From contig NZ_JAFIBW010000001.1 of assembly GCF_017833295.1 (NCBI RefSeq), forward strand, positions 5,111,501 through 5,175,500: DNA of 64,000 bases, read 5' to 3'. This DNA comes from Methylobacterium sp. PvR107 (GTDB lineage: Bacteria; Pseudomonadota; Alphaproteobacteria; Rhizobiales; Beijerinckiaceae). Of this stretch, positions 42,871-51,891 are shown in pieces; positions within the stretch are counted from its first letter, which is position 1, and every line of letters begins with the position of its first letter. A model generated the notes under the pieces. That model made no database searches. It saw only the letters and a program-made list of their open reading frames with translations, and had not been told where the DNA came from. The position numbers were made by a program, and so were the translations under genes.

Positions 42871-45255
42871 TCACGCCGCGCTCGTGCGCCGGCCGCGGAG
42901 CTCGGCCAGGGTGCGCTCGTTCTCGTAATCCATCATCAGGCGGACCCAGTCGTCCTCGCTCTCGGTGTCGGAGGGTTTGGCGGCCGTAGACAGGGACGGC
43001 GCCGCACCGGCCGTCACCGGGCCCGGGACGGACGGCGCCTGGGCGATCACCCCGCCCGGCGCGTCGTAGACCGGGGCCTCCTCGATCGCGACGGGCCGCG
43101 GCTGTCGGCTGGCGAGGAGGTAGCGCAGGGCGCGGAACGGCTCGACCAAGCCCCACCACGCGAATTGCAGCGTGCCGGTGGGGATGTCCTTGTGCCGCCG
43201 CCGCCGCAGTTGGAAACGCCGCATCGCCTCGGCGTCGCCGTACATGAGTCCCGCGAGCGCCGGGTAGTCGCGGATGGCCAGCGTCCCGAAGTTGACCCGC
43301 ATGACGAGTTCCTGGCCGTCGCGCGTCGCCTGGTCCAGATGGACCGGCAGCGGCGCGGCCCGGCGCGTGCCGCCCATCGGCTCGACGCTGAGCGTTCCCC
43401 GCAGTGGCGGGCGGGTGAGACCCTGATCGAGAGCGCGGCTGAGGAGGCGCAGGGTGCAAGCCTCGGCGGAGACGCGCTCGATCGACACGTCGACGCTGTG
43501 CCCGGAGAGGGTGAGGACGCCGCGGCGATCGATCGCCAGCGAGGGCGTGCGTTCGAGCTGACGCCGCTCAGCGCAGACCCCGAGGGAGGCGCCCGCGGTC
43601 AGCAGGTTGAAGAAGTTCCACAGCCCGACGACCAGCATCAGGTTGGTCACGCCGGGCTCGTAGAAGTAGCGCCACGCCGCGACGGCGCAGCCGAGCATCA
43701 GGAGGAGGTAGATCAGGAAGAACGGCAGAGCCAGCGACGAGATGTGGTCGTGGTCGAGCGTCGCGCCCTTGTTGGTGACGTTGAAGGTCGGCTTGCGGGG
43801 CGAAGCGATGACCGAGACGATCGCCTTGGCCAGGTAGACGCCCTGGATGTACTCGTAGAGCTCGGACACGAACGGCCAGCGGAATTTGCCGTAGACGTAG
43901 TTCTGGATCATCAGGTTGATGATGATGTAGGTCAGCGTATAGGCGATCGACTCATCCACGCTGGCCACGAAAATCTTCAGATCGAAGAAGATGTGCAACA
44001 GCGGCGCGAACATGAAGATCAACCGCGGAACCGGGAAGAACCAGAACGCCATGCTGGAGAGGTAAGCGATCTTCTGAATCGGCTTGAGGCCCTTCTGAAA
44101 GACCGGATTTTTCAGGAGCAGGATCTGGAACATTCCCTGGCACCAGCGGGAGCGCTGGCCGATGAAGTCCGTCAGCGTGTCCGGCTGCAGGCCGGCGATC
44201 AGCGGCTTGTCGACGTAGGCGCTGGTCCAGTTGCGCGAGTGAAGCTCGAAGGCGGTCTCGCAATCCTCCGTGATGGTGATGCCCGAGAAGCCGCCGGCCT
44301 CATCGAGGGCGGTGCGGCGCAGCAGGGCTGCCGAGCCGCAGAAGAACGAGCCGTTCCACTTGTCGAGGCCGCGCTGCGTGACCGCGTAGAACATCTCGTT
44401 CTCCGAGGGCATGCGCTGGAAGGTTCGCAGATTGCGTTCGACCGGGTCAGGGTTGAGGAACGCGTGCGGTGTCTGAACAAGGAACAGGCGCGGATCCTGT
44501 GCGAAATAGCCGACGGTCTCGGTGAGGAACGAGCGGAACGGGACGTGATCGGCGTCGAGCACCGCCACGAGGTCGCCCCTTGCATGGGCGAGGCCGTTGT
44601 TGAGGTTGCCCGCCTTCGCGTGTTCGTTGCGGGCGCGGGTGAGGTAGCGGACGCCGAGTTCGTCGCAGAGCGCCTGCAGCTCGCTCCGGCGGGCGCGCGC
44701 CGCCGCGGCCTTGGCGGAGTCGGCATCGCTGCACTTCTGGTCGGTGCCGCCGTCGTCGAGCAACCACACGGTGAGCTTCTCGGGCGGGTAGTTCAGCTGC
44801 CGCGCCGCCGCCAGGGTCATGGCGAGGATCGCGGCGTCCTCGTTGTAGCTAGGCACGAACACGTCGACTGGGGGTAGGTCGGCGGCCGGGGCGGCCGGCG
44901 GCGGGGCGCGCCGCAGCGGGTCCGCGTTGATGATCAGACTGACGAACAGGATGAAGACGCAGTAGAGCTCGGCCACCAGCAGGATCAGGCCGAACCCGAA
45001 GCTGACAGGGTCGCCCGGCGAGGGCAGGGTGTTGGTGAGCCGCCACAGGATGTAGCGCAGCACGACGAGGCTGCCGAGCGCCATGAAGACGAACCGCGTC
45101 CGGGGTCCATCGAATACGGCCCACAGCACGATCATCACCGCCATGGCGGCGAGGCTCATGGCGAGCTGGGCCTGCGTCCCGACCGGCTGGCTGAGCAGGG
45201 CGAGGCTGGCGACTGTCGCCCCAAACCAGGCCAGCCAACGCAACGCCTGCCTCAC
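42871..45255 (-). CDS. bcsA: Cellulose synthase catalytic subunit
   Basis: A 794-residue processive family-2 glycosyltransferase. After two membrane segment pairs the cytosolic domain shows LLDDGG near 166-171, DADH at 234-237 (the DxD metal site), TED at 329-331 and QRSRWCQG at about 367-374. The gating loop FNVTNKG follows. The C-terminal PilZ domain begins with ERRQLER near 562 (the c-di-GMP-binding RxxxR motif). Its second motif is altered, SVDVSIERVS in place of DxSxxG, so c-di-GMP binding should be tested. BcsA polymerises UDP-glucose and exports the chain. It leads the minus-strand operon. Confidence 0.97.
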   Translation of the reverse strand: MRQALRWLAWFGATVASLALLSQPVGTQAQLAMSLAAMAVMIVLWAVFDGPRTRFVFMALGSLVVLRYILWRLTNTLPSPGDPVSFGFGLILLVAELYCVFILFVSLIINADPLRRAPPPAAPAADLPPVDVFVPSYNEDAAILAMTLAAARQLNYPPEKLTVWLLDDGGTDQKCSDADSAKAAAARARRSELQALCDELGVRYLTRARNEHAKAGNLNNGLAHARGDLVAVLDADHVPFRSFLTETVGYFAQDPRLFLVQTPHAFLNPDPVERNLRTFQRMPSENEMFYAVTQRGLDKWNGSFFCGSAALLRRTALDEAGGFSGITITEDCETAFELHSRNWTSAYVDKPLIAGLQPDTLTDFIGQRSRWCQGMFQILLLKNPVFQKGLKPIQKIAYLSSMAFWFFPVPRLIFMFAPLLHIFFDLKIFVASVDESIAYTLTYIIINLMIQNYVYGKFRWPFVSELYEYIQGVYLAKAIVSVIASPRKPTFNVTNKGATLDHDHISSLALPFFLIYLLLMLGCAVAAWRYFYEPGVTNLMLVVGLWNFFNLLTAGASLGVCAERRQLERTPSLAIDRRGVLTLSGHSVDVSIERVSAEACTLRLLSRALDQGLTRPPLRGTLSVEPMGGTRRAAPLPVHLDQATRDGQELVMRVNFGTLAIRDYPALAGLMYGDAEAMRRFQLRRRRHKDIPTGTLQFAWWGLVEPFRALRYLLASRQPRPVAIEEAPVYDAPGGVIAQAPSVPGPVTAGAAPSLSTAAKPSDTESEDDWVRLMMDYENERTLAELRGRRTSAA

Positions 45256-45691
45256 GCTACAGCCTCCCGGGCCAAAAATCCCTCGGATCGAGGTGCAACG
45301 GCTCTATAGTCGGGTTTGTACAGCGATGAGGGTCAATGAACAAATCCCCTCGTAATATCCGCGCCGTTCGATTTGATCGGAAATTACGGTTAACTTAGGA
45401 ATGTGGGCATCCGAGACGACCGACGGCGTGGTGAAGTCGATCGGGCTGCGACACCAGAATCAAGACACGCTGTCGCGTTCAATACATTAACGATTCGTCT
45501 CCGAGCTTCGCAGTGATCAGTGGCGGCGCGGCTCATGCGACGAAGAGCGCCACGAATAGTCATGACGAGGCGCGTCGCGCGCCAGGCAGGCCGCGTCCGG
45601 AACAGATGTCGGAGCCTGGATGCGCCGCGGGCCTTAATCGACCCTTAACGAAAATCGAGCCTCGCTCGGTACCGACCCCTCGGGCGTACGG
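45256..45691. other. Divergent regulatory region between bcsA and the hybrid kinase gene
   Basis: No gene is seen. The region is more AT-rich than its flanks and must hold the promoters of the cellulose operon (minus) and the hybrid kinase gene (plus). A CtrA-type site is listed at 45634-45649. A further GTTAACTTAGG word lies near 45390. Confidence 0.6.
45634..45649 (+). promoter_or_regulatory. CtrA-type binding site (TTAA-N7-TTAAC)
   Basis: TTAATCGACCCTTAAC is an exact match to the alphaproteobacterial CtrA consensus TTAA-N7-TTAAC. It lies 43 bases before the ATG of the hybrid kinase gene, a position suited to promoter control. One exact match could arise by chance, but it is the only one noticed here. 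Confidence 0.5.
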
Positions 45692-48106
45692 ATGACCGCG
45701 AAGCCGCTGCAGATTTCCCTCGGATTGCTGAACGCGCTGCAGGTGGCGATCGCCGCTGCGGCCGGGTTCGCGGCCGCCATGCTGATCGTCGCTCCGGCCG
45801 CTCAGCCCGGCACCGCGTCGTCCCAGCAGGAGATGGTCGGCTCGGCCTCGCGCGCCTACGTCGCCGCCATCGCGGCGCGGCTGCGGCAGACCGTTGGTGA
45901 TGCGCGCAACGCCGCCCTGACGCTCCGCGACGAGGAGCGCCTTCTTTCCCCCGACCAGCGCGCCGCACGCCTGCGCGCATGGCTCGACCTGAACCCGGTC
46001 TACCGGGACGCCGCGCTTGTCGCGCCGGACGGCACCGTGCTGGCAGCCCAGGACGAGGGCCGCATCGGCAGCAGCGTCGCGCGGCAGTCCTGGTTCCTGC
46101 GTGGCCGTGCGGCCGGCGTGATCGTCGTCACCGACGGGGCGGAGGCCGACTCGCCGTTCGGGGCCGCCGTCGCGTTGGGTGAGCGTGGGCAGGACGGCCT
46201 GCTGCGCCTCGACGCCAACCCAAGCTACTTCACCAAGGTCGAAGAGGACGTGCGCCGCGCCGCGGCGCTGCCCGAGACACTTGGGTTCCTCGTCGCCACC
46301 CCGGACAGCCGGGTCCTCGCCGGGACCCCGGACGCCTTCCGGACGATAAGCGTCTCGGCCACGACGCCGATGCGCGTCGCGGCCGAGATCGGTTCCCCGG
46401 GATGGCTGGTGACGGCGCAGGCCACTCCCTCCGGCGAGCCGCTCGCCGCGGTGCCGGACTGGCGGATGCTCGGCATCGGCCTCGCCCTCGTGGCCTGCGC
46501 GGCAGCCCTCGGCTTCGTCGCGGGGGAGCGGCTGACGCGACCGCTGCGCCGCCTCCTGAAGGGGGAGGGCGAGACCGATGGCGAATCCGATGCGCCCCAC
46601 ATGTGGATCGGCGAGTTCGCGGCGCTCTCGGACGTCTTCGCGGGCCATCGCCGCAGCGCCGGGCTTATGTTGGCCGGCGCCGGGTCCGATTTCGCGCGGC
46701 TCAAGGCGCGACTGACCACTTTCGAGTCGATTTCCGGCTGGGCCTGCTGCGAAATCGATCCCGATACCGGCCGCACCTTGCTGGATTCCCGAACCGCGGG
46801 CGAGCCCGACGGCGCTCCGTTCGCCGCCTGCTTCGTCGCCGACGACCGGCCCGTTCTCGACCGGGCGCGCTCCGCCGCCCTCGCGGCCGACGGTCCGACC
46901 GACGTGGTCCTGCACCTGCGCGACTGGCCGGAGCAGCAGGTTCAGGTGAGGCTGCACTGCCTCGCCGATGCCAGAGGCGACCGTCGGCTCTTCGCCCTGA
47001 TGCGGAAGCTTTCGGGCGGCGAGGCCACGACCCTTTCGCCACCGATCGAGCCGCGCCGCAACCTCGTCCTGCGGCGAGTGACCGACGGCATCGTCCACGA
47101 GTTCAACGACGTCCTCACCGTCGTGCTGACGAATCTCGCGCTGCTGACGCGTCGGCACGCCCTCGGGGACGACCAGGAACGGTTGGTCGGACGAGCAACG
47201 GCCGGCGCGCGCCGGGGCGCTGCGCTGACCCGCCGGATGCTGCACCTCGTGCGCGGCGACGAGACCGGCATCACGCTCGCCGAGACCGACCTCGCCACCA
47301 CCTTCGAGGGTTACCTGCCGTTTTTGGCGGCCAACGCCCTTGGCGAGATGCCGGTCCTCAACCGCATCCCCGCGGGGCTGCCGCCCGTCCTGTGCAGCGA
47401 GCGCGTGCTGGAGCTGCTGCTCCTCAATCTGGCCTTCCATATCCGCGACGCCGGCCTCGCCGGCTTCGCCATCGCGGCGGTCGAGGGCATTCCCGAGGAT
47501 GTGAGCGCCGAGGCGGCGTCCTCGGCCTACGTCCGGGTGCTCGTCAGCAGCGGTCGCCGCCCCGCGGCCGCGCCGCTGCCGGTCGGGTCGGGACCGACCC
47601 TGGCGACGACTGCTGCGCTGGTCACCGAGAGCGGCGGTATCTGGCGCCTCATCCGCGACGGGATCGGCGCCGAGCCCTTCCTGGCCGAATTCTGGCTGCC
47701 CGCCGCGCCCCGCATCGCCGCCAAGCTCCCGCCGGCCCTCTCGATGGGCCTGAAGATCCTGCTCGTGGAGAGCGACGGCCTCGTGCGAGCGAGTGTCGCC
47801 GAGGTGCTTGGCGATCTCGGACACGCCGTGGTGCAGGCCGCCTCCGGGGCGCACGCCCTCGAGGTTCTCGCCCGCGACGCTTCCTTCGACGCGATGATCG
47901 TCGATCAATCCATGCCGGTGATGGCGGGCCTTCAGCTCGCCGCCACCGTGGTCGAGCGCTATCCGGAGATCCGGATCATTCTCGCCAGCCCGCACGGCCA
48001 GTTGCCGAAATCCGCCGACGCCTTCCTGCGCATCGACAAGCCCTTCCGCAACGAGGACCTCCAGGTCGTCCTCGACGTCGCGGTGAAGCGCGCGCGCGCC
48101 GCCTGA
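45692..48106 (+). CDS. Hybrid histidine-kinase-like/receiver protein with degenerate kinase core
   Basis: An 804-residue membrane protein. It has one membrane segment near the start, a Cache-like periplasmic sensor, and a second segment near 255-275. A PAS-like region follows, then an H-box VHEFNDVLTVVLTNLALL with His469. The ATP-binding domain is poor. The N-box has become LNLAFHIRDAG, lacking the usual second asparagine, and I find no GxG boxes where they belong. A normal receiver domain ends the protein (Asp738 in MIVDQSMPVM, Lys in RIDKPF). Phosphorylation by another kinase, or loss of kinase activity, is likely. It lies between the cellulose operon and bcsS, so a role in cellulose control is inferred. 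Confidence 0.8.
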   Translation: MTAKPLQISLGLLNALQVAIAAAAGFAAAMLIVAPAAQPGTASSQQEMVGSASRAYVAAIAARLRQTVGDARNAALTLRDEERLLSPDQRAARLRAWLDLNPVYRDAALVAPDGTVLAAQDEGRIGSSVARQSWFLRGRAAGVIVVTDGAEADSPFGAAVALGERGQDGLLRLDANPSYFTKVEEDVRRAAALPETLGFLVATPDSRVLAGTPDAFRTISVSATTPMRVAAEIGSPGWLVTAQATPSGEPLAAVPDWRMLGIGLALVACAAALGFVAGERLTRPLRRLLKGEGETDGESDAPHMWIGEFAALSDVFAGHRRSAGLMLAGAGSDFARLKARLTTFESISGWACCEIDPDTGRTLLDSRTAGEPDGAPFAACFVADDRPVLDRARSAALAADGPTDVVLHLRDWPEQQVQVRLHCLADARGDRRLFALMRKLSGGEATTLSPPIEPRRNLVLRRVTDGIVHEFNDVLTVVLTNLALLTRRHALGDDQERLVGRATAGARRGAALTRRMLHLVRGDETGITLAETDLATTFEGYLPFLAANALGEMPVLNRIPAGLPPVLCSERVLELLLLNLAFHIRDAGLAGFAIAAVEGIPEDVSAEAASSAYVRVLVSSGRRPAAAPLPVGSGPTLATTAALVTESGGIWRLIRDGIGAEPFLAEFWLPAAPRIAAKLPPALSMGLKILLVESDGLVRASVAEVLGDLGHAVVQAASGAHALEVLARDASFDAMIVDQSMPVMAGLQLAATVVERYPEIRIILASPHGQLPKSADAFLRIDKPFRNEDLQVVLDVAVKRARAA

Positions 48107-48241
48107 TTGCTTCTCGCTGCGCCGCCCGTGCAGCCGCCAGGAGCGCGCCCAGGGGCCCGATCTTGGCGGCTACATCCAGGTCGAATGCCAGTCCATCCAA
48201 AATCGAATGTTAATCATTGTCGCTGAGTGTTGGTTAAAGCG

Positions 48242-48257
48242 TAAATCGTACCTTAAC
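48242..48257 (+). promoter_or_regulatory. CtrA-like half-matching site before bcsS
   Basis: TAAATCGTACCTTAAC matches TTAA-N7-TTAAC with one mismatch, just before the bcsS ribosome-binding site. Its closeness to the start makes a role uncertain, but it echoes the exact site at 45634. Confidence 0.3.
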
Positions 48258-48264
48258 GGAGCCG

Positions 48265-49086
48265 GTGAATATGGGCGGGACCGCAGAACCGACTGCCCGA
48301 CGTCCTTTCGCTCCGTTCACGACTGCTCTGGCCTTCTCGTGCGCCTGCGCGGCGGCTTCCGCCTCTAGCGCGGCAGCCGCCGACCTTCCGACCCGGACCG
48401 CGGGCGTGGACTGGTACACCGGCGCCTCGCAGCAGGCGGTCGATGACAGCTGGGCCGTCGCCGTCGACGGCTCGACCAGCGTCACGTCGAACAGCTCGGC
48501 TTTCGGCGCCGTCACGGTGACGGCCGCGCCCAACGGTTCGCCCACGCAGGACGGCCTGCGGGTCCGCGTCGATGCCATCGGTGGAACCTACTCGTATCCC
48601 GGCCGGTCCGTTGCGACGCGGGTGACCGGCTACCAGCAGGAAGGCGCCCTGCAGGCGGGTTATGAGTGGGTCTGGAAGGACGCCGCTCTCGCCGGATTCA
48701 TCGGATTCAACGTCCGCAGCAATCAGCTGTCCGTCCCCGATCCGGGCAACCCGGTCGTGGGCACGGGGGTCGGATTGAAGGTCGCCGGCAACTTCTACGC
48801 GACGCCGACCGACCGGACGATGGTCTCCGCCTACGGCTCATACTCGACCAAGTTCAATGCTTACTATTCCCGCCTACGCGTCGGCTACATGCTCGCTGAC
48901 GGCGTCTATGTCGGGCCTGAAGTGCTGTTCCTGGGCGACGATTTCTTCCGGCAATATCGCATCGGTGCACATCTGACCGGCGTGCGGTTCGGACCGGTCC
49001 AGATGTCCGTGGCCGCCGGCTACGTCCGCGATAGGGTTCAGGGCTCCGGCTATTATTCCAGCATCGAGGCCCGCTCGACGTTCTAA
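48265..49086 (+). CDS. bcsS: Cellulose biosynthesis protein BcsS
   Basis: A 273-residue exported protein with a signal peptide (LAFSCACAAASASSAAAAD). Its mature half is a series of amphipathic beta strands (LQAGYEWVWKDAALAGFIGF, SAYGSYSTKFNAYYSRLRVG, then GVYVGPEVLFLGDDFFRQYR) ending in aromatic F, as in outer-membrane beta barrels. This is the BcsS family found with hyphomicrobial cellulose genes. GTG 48265 and ATG 48271 are both possible starts behind GGAGCC. It is separated from the main bcs operon by the hybrid kinase gene. Confidence 0.82.
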   Translation: MNMGGTAEPTARRPFAPFTTALAFSCACAAASASSAAAADLPTRTAGVDWYTGASQQAVDDSWAVAVDGSTSVTSNSSAFGAVTVTAAPNGSPTQDGLRVRVDAIGGTYSYPGRSVATRVTGYQQEGALQAGYEWVWKDAALAGFIGFNVRSNQLSVPDPGNPVVGTGVGLKVAGNFYATPTDRTMVSAYGSYSTKFNAYYSRLRVGYMLADGVYVGPEVLFLGDDFFRQYRIGAHLTGVRFGPVQMSVAAGYVRDRVQGSGYYSSIEARSTF

Positions 49087-49129
49087 GACCACCTGGGCGC
49101 GTTAAGGTCGAACGGCGACCGGACGCGGC

Positions 49130-49432
49130 GTCAATCGTGCGGGCCGTCACCGCTACACCGATCAGACGGTCGTTGCGCTCCCAGGCGCCGTCGCGCTCTC
49201 GCTGCGCGGCCGCGATGACGCCGACCAGCCGCGCCTCCAGCACGCAGTCCGGGAAGGCGGGCGCATCGAGCAACAGCAGGACGTCGAGCGGGTCGCCGTC
49301 GGCGCCCTTGGTCGAGGGGATCATCCCGGAGCCGTAAGGGAAGGTCGTGCCCTCCGGCAGGACCAACTTGAACAGGAAGGCACCGAGCGCTTCCGCGTAG
49401 GCGTACCTGCTCGGGCTGGCCTTGGGCGTCAC
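49130..49432 (-). pseudogene. Fragment of an inorganic pyrophosphatase
   Basis: About 100 codons match the family-I soluble pyrophosphatase core: SPSRYAYAEALGAFLFKLVL, PEGTTFPYGSGMIPSTKGAD with the metal-binding GDPLDVLLLLDAPAFPDCVL, and ERNDRLIGVAV. The N-terminal start and the last third of the enzyme, including the conserved late lysine region, are missing. The upstream in-frame region has no usable start codon. A decayed gene is inferred. Confidence 0.6.
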
Positions 49433-49959
49433 GACGACGATGTGGACGTGGCCTGCCTCGCCGAATGTCGGGAGGCGGCCGAGCGGCGGGGGGCGGGGAC
49501 AAGGCGGCGCTCCAGCGCGGCACCCGGGGATGGCGCCCTAGGTTGGGGAACCCGGGAGGGGGCCCCGGGTCCGCGGGAGCGCCCGTGCGGTAGCCGGGCG
49601 AGACCGTGCGACCTGTAGTGATTGGGCTTGCCATTCCGGCGCCGGCACCTGCTCGCGTCGGTCGGTCCCGAGGCGGATTCGGACGCAGTCGCGCGCTCCA
49701 CGACGATGCGCTGTCGTTCGGGCGGGATCGGCTGGATCACCTCTGATGCCAGACATCGTGATCCCACAAGGGGCGGCGGCCGCCTTTCATCCGCGCGGGC
49801 GGGGACATGGGCGCTCCGAGCATCCACATGCAACCGTACGATACTGCCGGGTTATCCTTGACCGCAGCGTCCTCAGGCTTAGAACCGCGGATTCTACTTC
49901 CGAACCCTCCTCACCCTTGCGTTCGGCAGGAAGGACGGTCGAACGCGAGTGAACCGTCC
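49433..49959. other. Gap upstream of the chemosensory operon
   Basis: No gene is seen apart from residual pyrophosphatase-like codons near 49433-49460. The final 100 bases must contain the promoter of the chemosensory operon; no sigma-54 or other clear motif was found. Confidence 0.5.
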
Positions 49960-51891
49960 ATGGCGCTGGTGAAGAGGACGCGGCTCGCGCCGCAGGAAGA
50001 ATCCGCCGATGCCGGCGCGAGTGTTCCGAACCCTTCCCCGGTCACGCCTATCCCAGCCGGACGCTCGCGCGAGCGGTCCCGTGCGAGGCGGGAGAAGGCC
50101 GCCGAGCGGCTCGCCGCCGCGACGGAGGAACTCGCGGCCGGGATGATCGAGGCGTCGTCGGCCGCCGAGGAACTGCGCCGGTCGATGGAGCAGATCGCCT
50201 CCGGCGCCGAGGAAGCCGCCGGGGCCGCGCAGGAGTCCATCGGCGCCATCGAGGGCATCGCCGCCCGTCTGTCAGAGGCCCGGGAACGGGCGGACGCCTC
50301 GCGTCAGTCGACCACGGCGTTCCAGACGCAGCTGGCGGAGAACGGCGTTCAAATCACCACGTCGGTCGCAGCCGTGCAGGCCAATTCCCACCGACAATCC
50401 GCCACGGTCACTTTGATCGAGGAGCTCGACCGTGGGGCCGCCAGCATCGGCGAGATCACCGGAACGGTCGAGCACATCTCCGACCAGACTAACCTGCTCG
50501 CCCTGAACGCCGCCATCGAGGCGGCTCGTGCCGGCGAGCACGGGCGCGGCTTCGCGGTCGTCGCCGACGAGGTGCGGGCGCTTGCCGAGACGTCCGAAAC
50601 GAGCGCCGCCGAGGTCCGAACGCTGGCCGAGGCGATCCGCACCGAAGTCCGCGGTGTCGGCGACATCATACGCGCCGCGGCCCGGACTGCGACGGCCGAA
50701 GCGGAGGCCGGCAGCCGCGTAACCGAGAGATTGGAGGCGGTCCGCTCGGAACTCGGCACGTTGTCGGAGGGCGCGCAGGGCATCCTGGCCGCCGCGGTCG
50801 AGGCCGAGACGGCCATCCGAGAGGCGCAACGCGGCGCGGAGCAGATCGCCTCCGCGGCAGAGGAGCAGGCCGCCGCCGCAGGGCAGGCCCAGCAGGCCGT
50901 GGCGCAGCAGACGCAATCCCTCGACCAGGCTCAAACGACCGCGCAGGCGTTGGCGGGTCTCGCCGACGACCTGACCGGCAGCGGCTCGGTCCGGGATCGA
51001 GCCGAGGAGGTTGCCTCGGCGGCCGAGGAACTCTCGGCCACGGTCCAGGAATTGGCCGGGGCGGCCGGCGAGATCCTCGCCGCCATCGACCAGATCAGCC
51101 GCGGGACCGCCATCCAGAGCGCCGCCGCGCAGCAGTCCAGCGCCGCGATGGCCCAGGTCGAGCGTAGCGCCGCGGTATTCAGCTCGAATGCGACGGCCGC
51201 CCGAGAGAGCGTCGCCGGCATCGGGGCGACCATGCGGGACGTGCGCTCGGCGGTCGACTGTCTCGCCGACGGCGTCGAGCGCTCCCTCGGCGAGACCCGC
51301 GCCTGCCTCGCCCGCATCGGCGAATTGGAAGGCAGCAATCGCCGCATCGAGAAGACCGTCGGCTCTATCGCCCTGGTCGCCGTGCAGGTGAACATGCTCG
51401 CGGTCAGCGGCGCCATCGAGGCGGCCCGCGCCGGCGAGGGGGGTCGGGGTTTCGCCGTGGTGTCGAACGACATCCGCGCGCTGGCCCGCGACGCGGCGGC
51501 GAACGCGGACCGCATCCTCGACACCGTGCGCGCCATACAAGATGGTGTTGCCGCCGTTCGACGCGCGCTTGAGATGGTCGTCGCTGCGTCCGAGACGGAG
51601 GCGCAGCGCAATCGGGCTCTGGTCGTAATTCTGGCCGGCGTCGAGGAAGACATCGCCCGACTGGAGGCTGGCAATGCCGACGTCCTGACCGGGGCGGGCG
51701 CCATCGTCGTCGCCGCCCGCGAGGGCCTGACGGGCGCGCAGCAGATCGCGGCCGCGGCCGAGCAGGCTGACCGCGCCTCCAGCGAGGCCGCAACTGCGGC
51801 GCGCCAGCAGTCGAAGGGTGCCGAGGATCTCGCGGCGAGCGTCGAGGAAATCGCGTCGCTCGCCGACGAGTTGCAGGCCGCGGATGCCTGA
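49960..51891 (+). CDS. Cytoplasmic chemoreceptor with two signalling tips
   Basis: A 643-residue methyl-accepting chemotaxis protein with no membrane segment and no recognisable ligand-binding domain: after a short basic start it is entirely coiled coil. It has two separate receptor hairpin tips, a canonical one at about residues 175-212 ([19 protein letters not shown]) and a variant at about 475-512 ([19 protein letters not shown]). The spacing is exactly 300 residues, and Glu/Gln/Ala methylation-like segments lie between and around them. In layout it is closer to FrzCD-type soluble receptors than to transmembrane MCPs. It is the first gene of a packed operon and overlaps the CheW gene by eight bases. 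Confidence 0.9.
   Translation: MALVKRTRLAPQEESADAGASVPNPSPVTPIPAGRSRERSRARREKAAERLAAATEELAAGMIEASSAAEELRRSMEQIASGAEEAAGAAQESIGAIEGIAARLSEARERADASRQSTTAFQTQLAENGVQITTSVAAVQANSHRQSATVTLIEELDRGAASIGEITGTVEHISDQTNLLALNAAIEAARAGEHGRGFAVVADEVRALAETSETSAAEVRTLAEAIRTEVRGVGDIIRAAARTATAEAEAGSRVTERLEAVRSELGTLSEGAQGILAAAVEAETAIREAQRGAEQIASAAEEQAAAAGQAQQAVAQQTQSLDQAQTTAQALAGLADDLTGSGSVRDRAEEVASAAEELSATVQELAGAAGEILAAIDQISRGTAIQSAAAQQSSAAMAQVERSAAVFSSNATAARESVAGIGATMRDVRSAVDCLADGVERSLGETRACLARIGELEGSNRRIEKTVGSIALVAVQVNMLAVSGAIEAARAGEGGRGFAVVSNDIRALARDAAANADRILDTVRAIQDGVAAVRRALEMVVAASETEAQRNRALVVILAGVEEDIARLEAGNADVLTGAGAIVVAAREGLTGAQQIAAAAEQADRASSEAATAARQQSKGAEDLAASVEEIASLADELQAADA

Noticed and set aside
43165-44877. 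A 570-codon plus-strand frame opposite bcsA
   Set aside because: Antisense shadow; BcsA carries all catalytic motifs.
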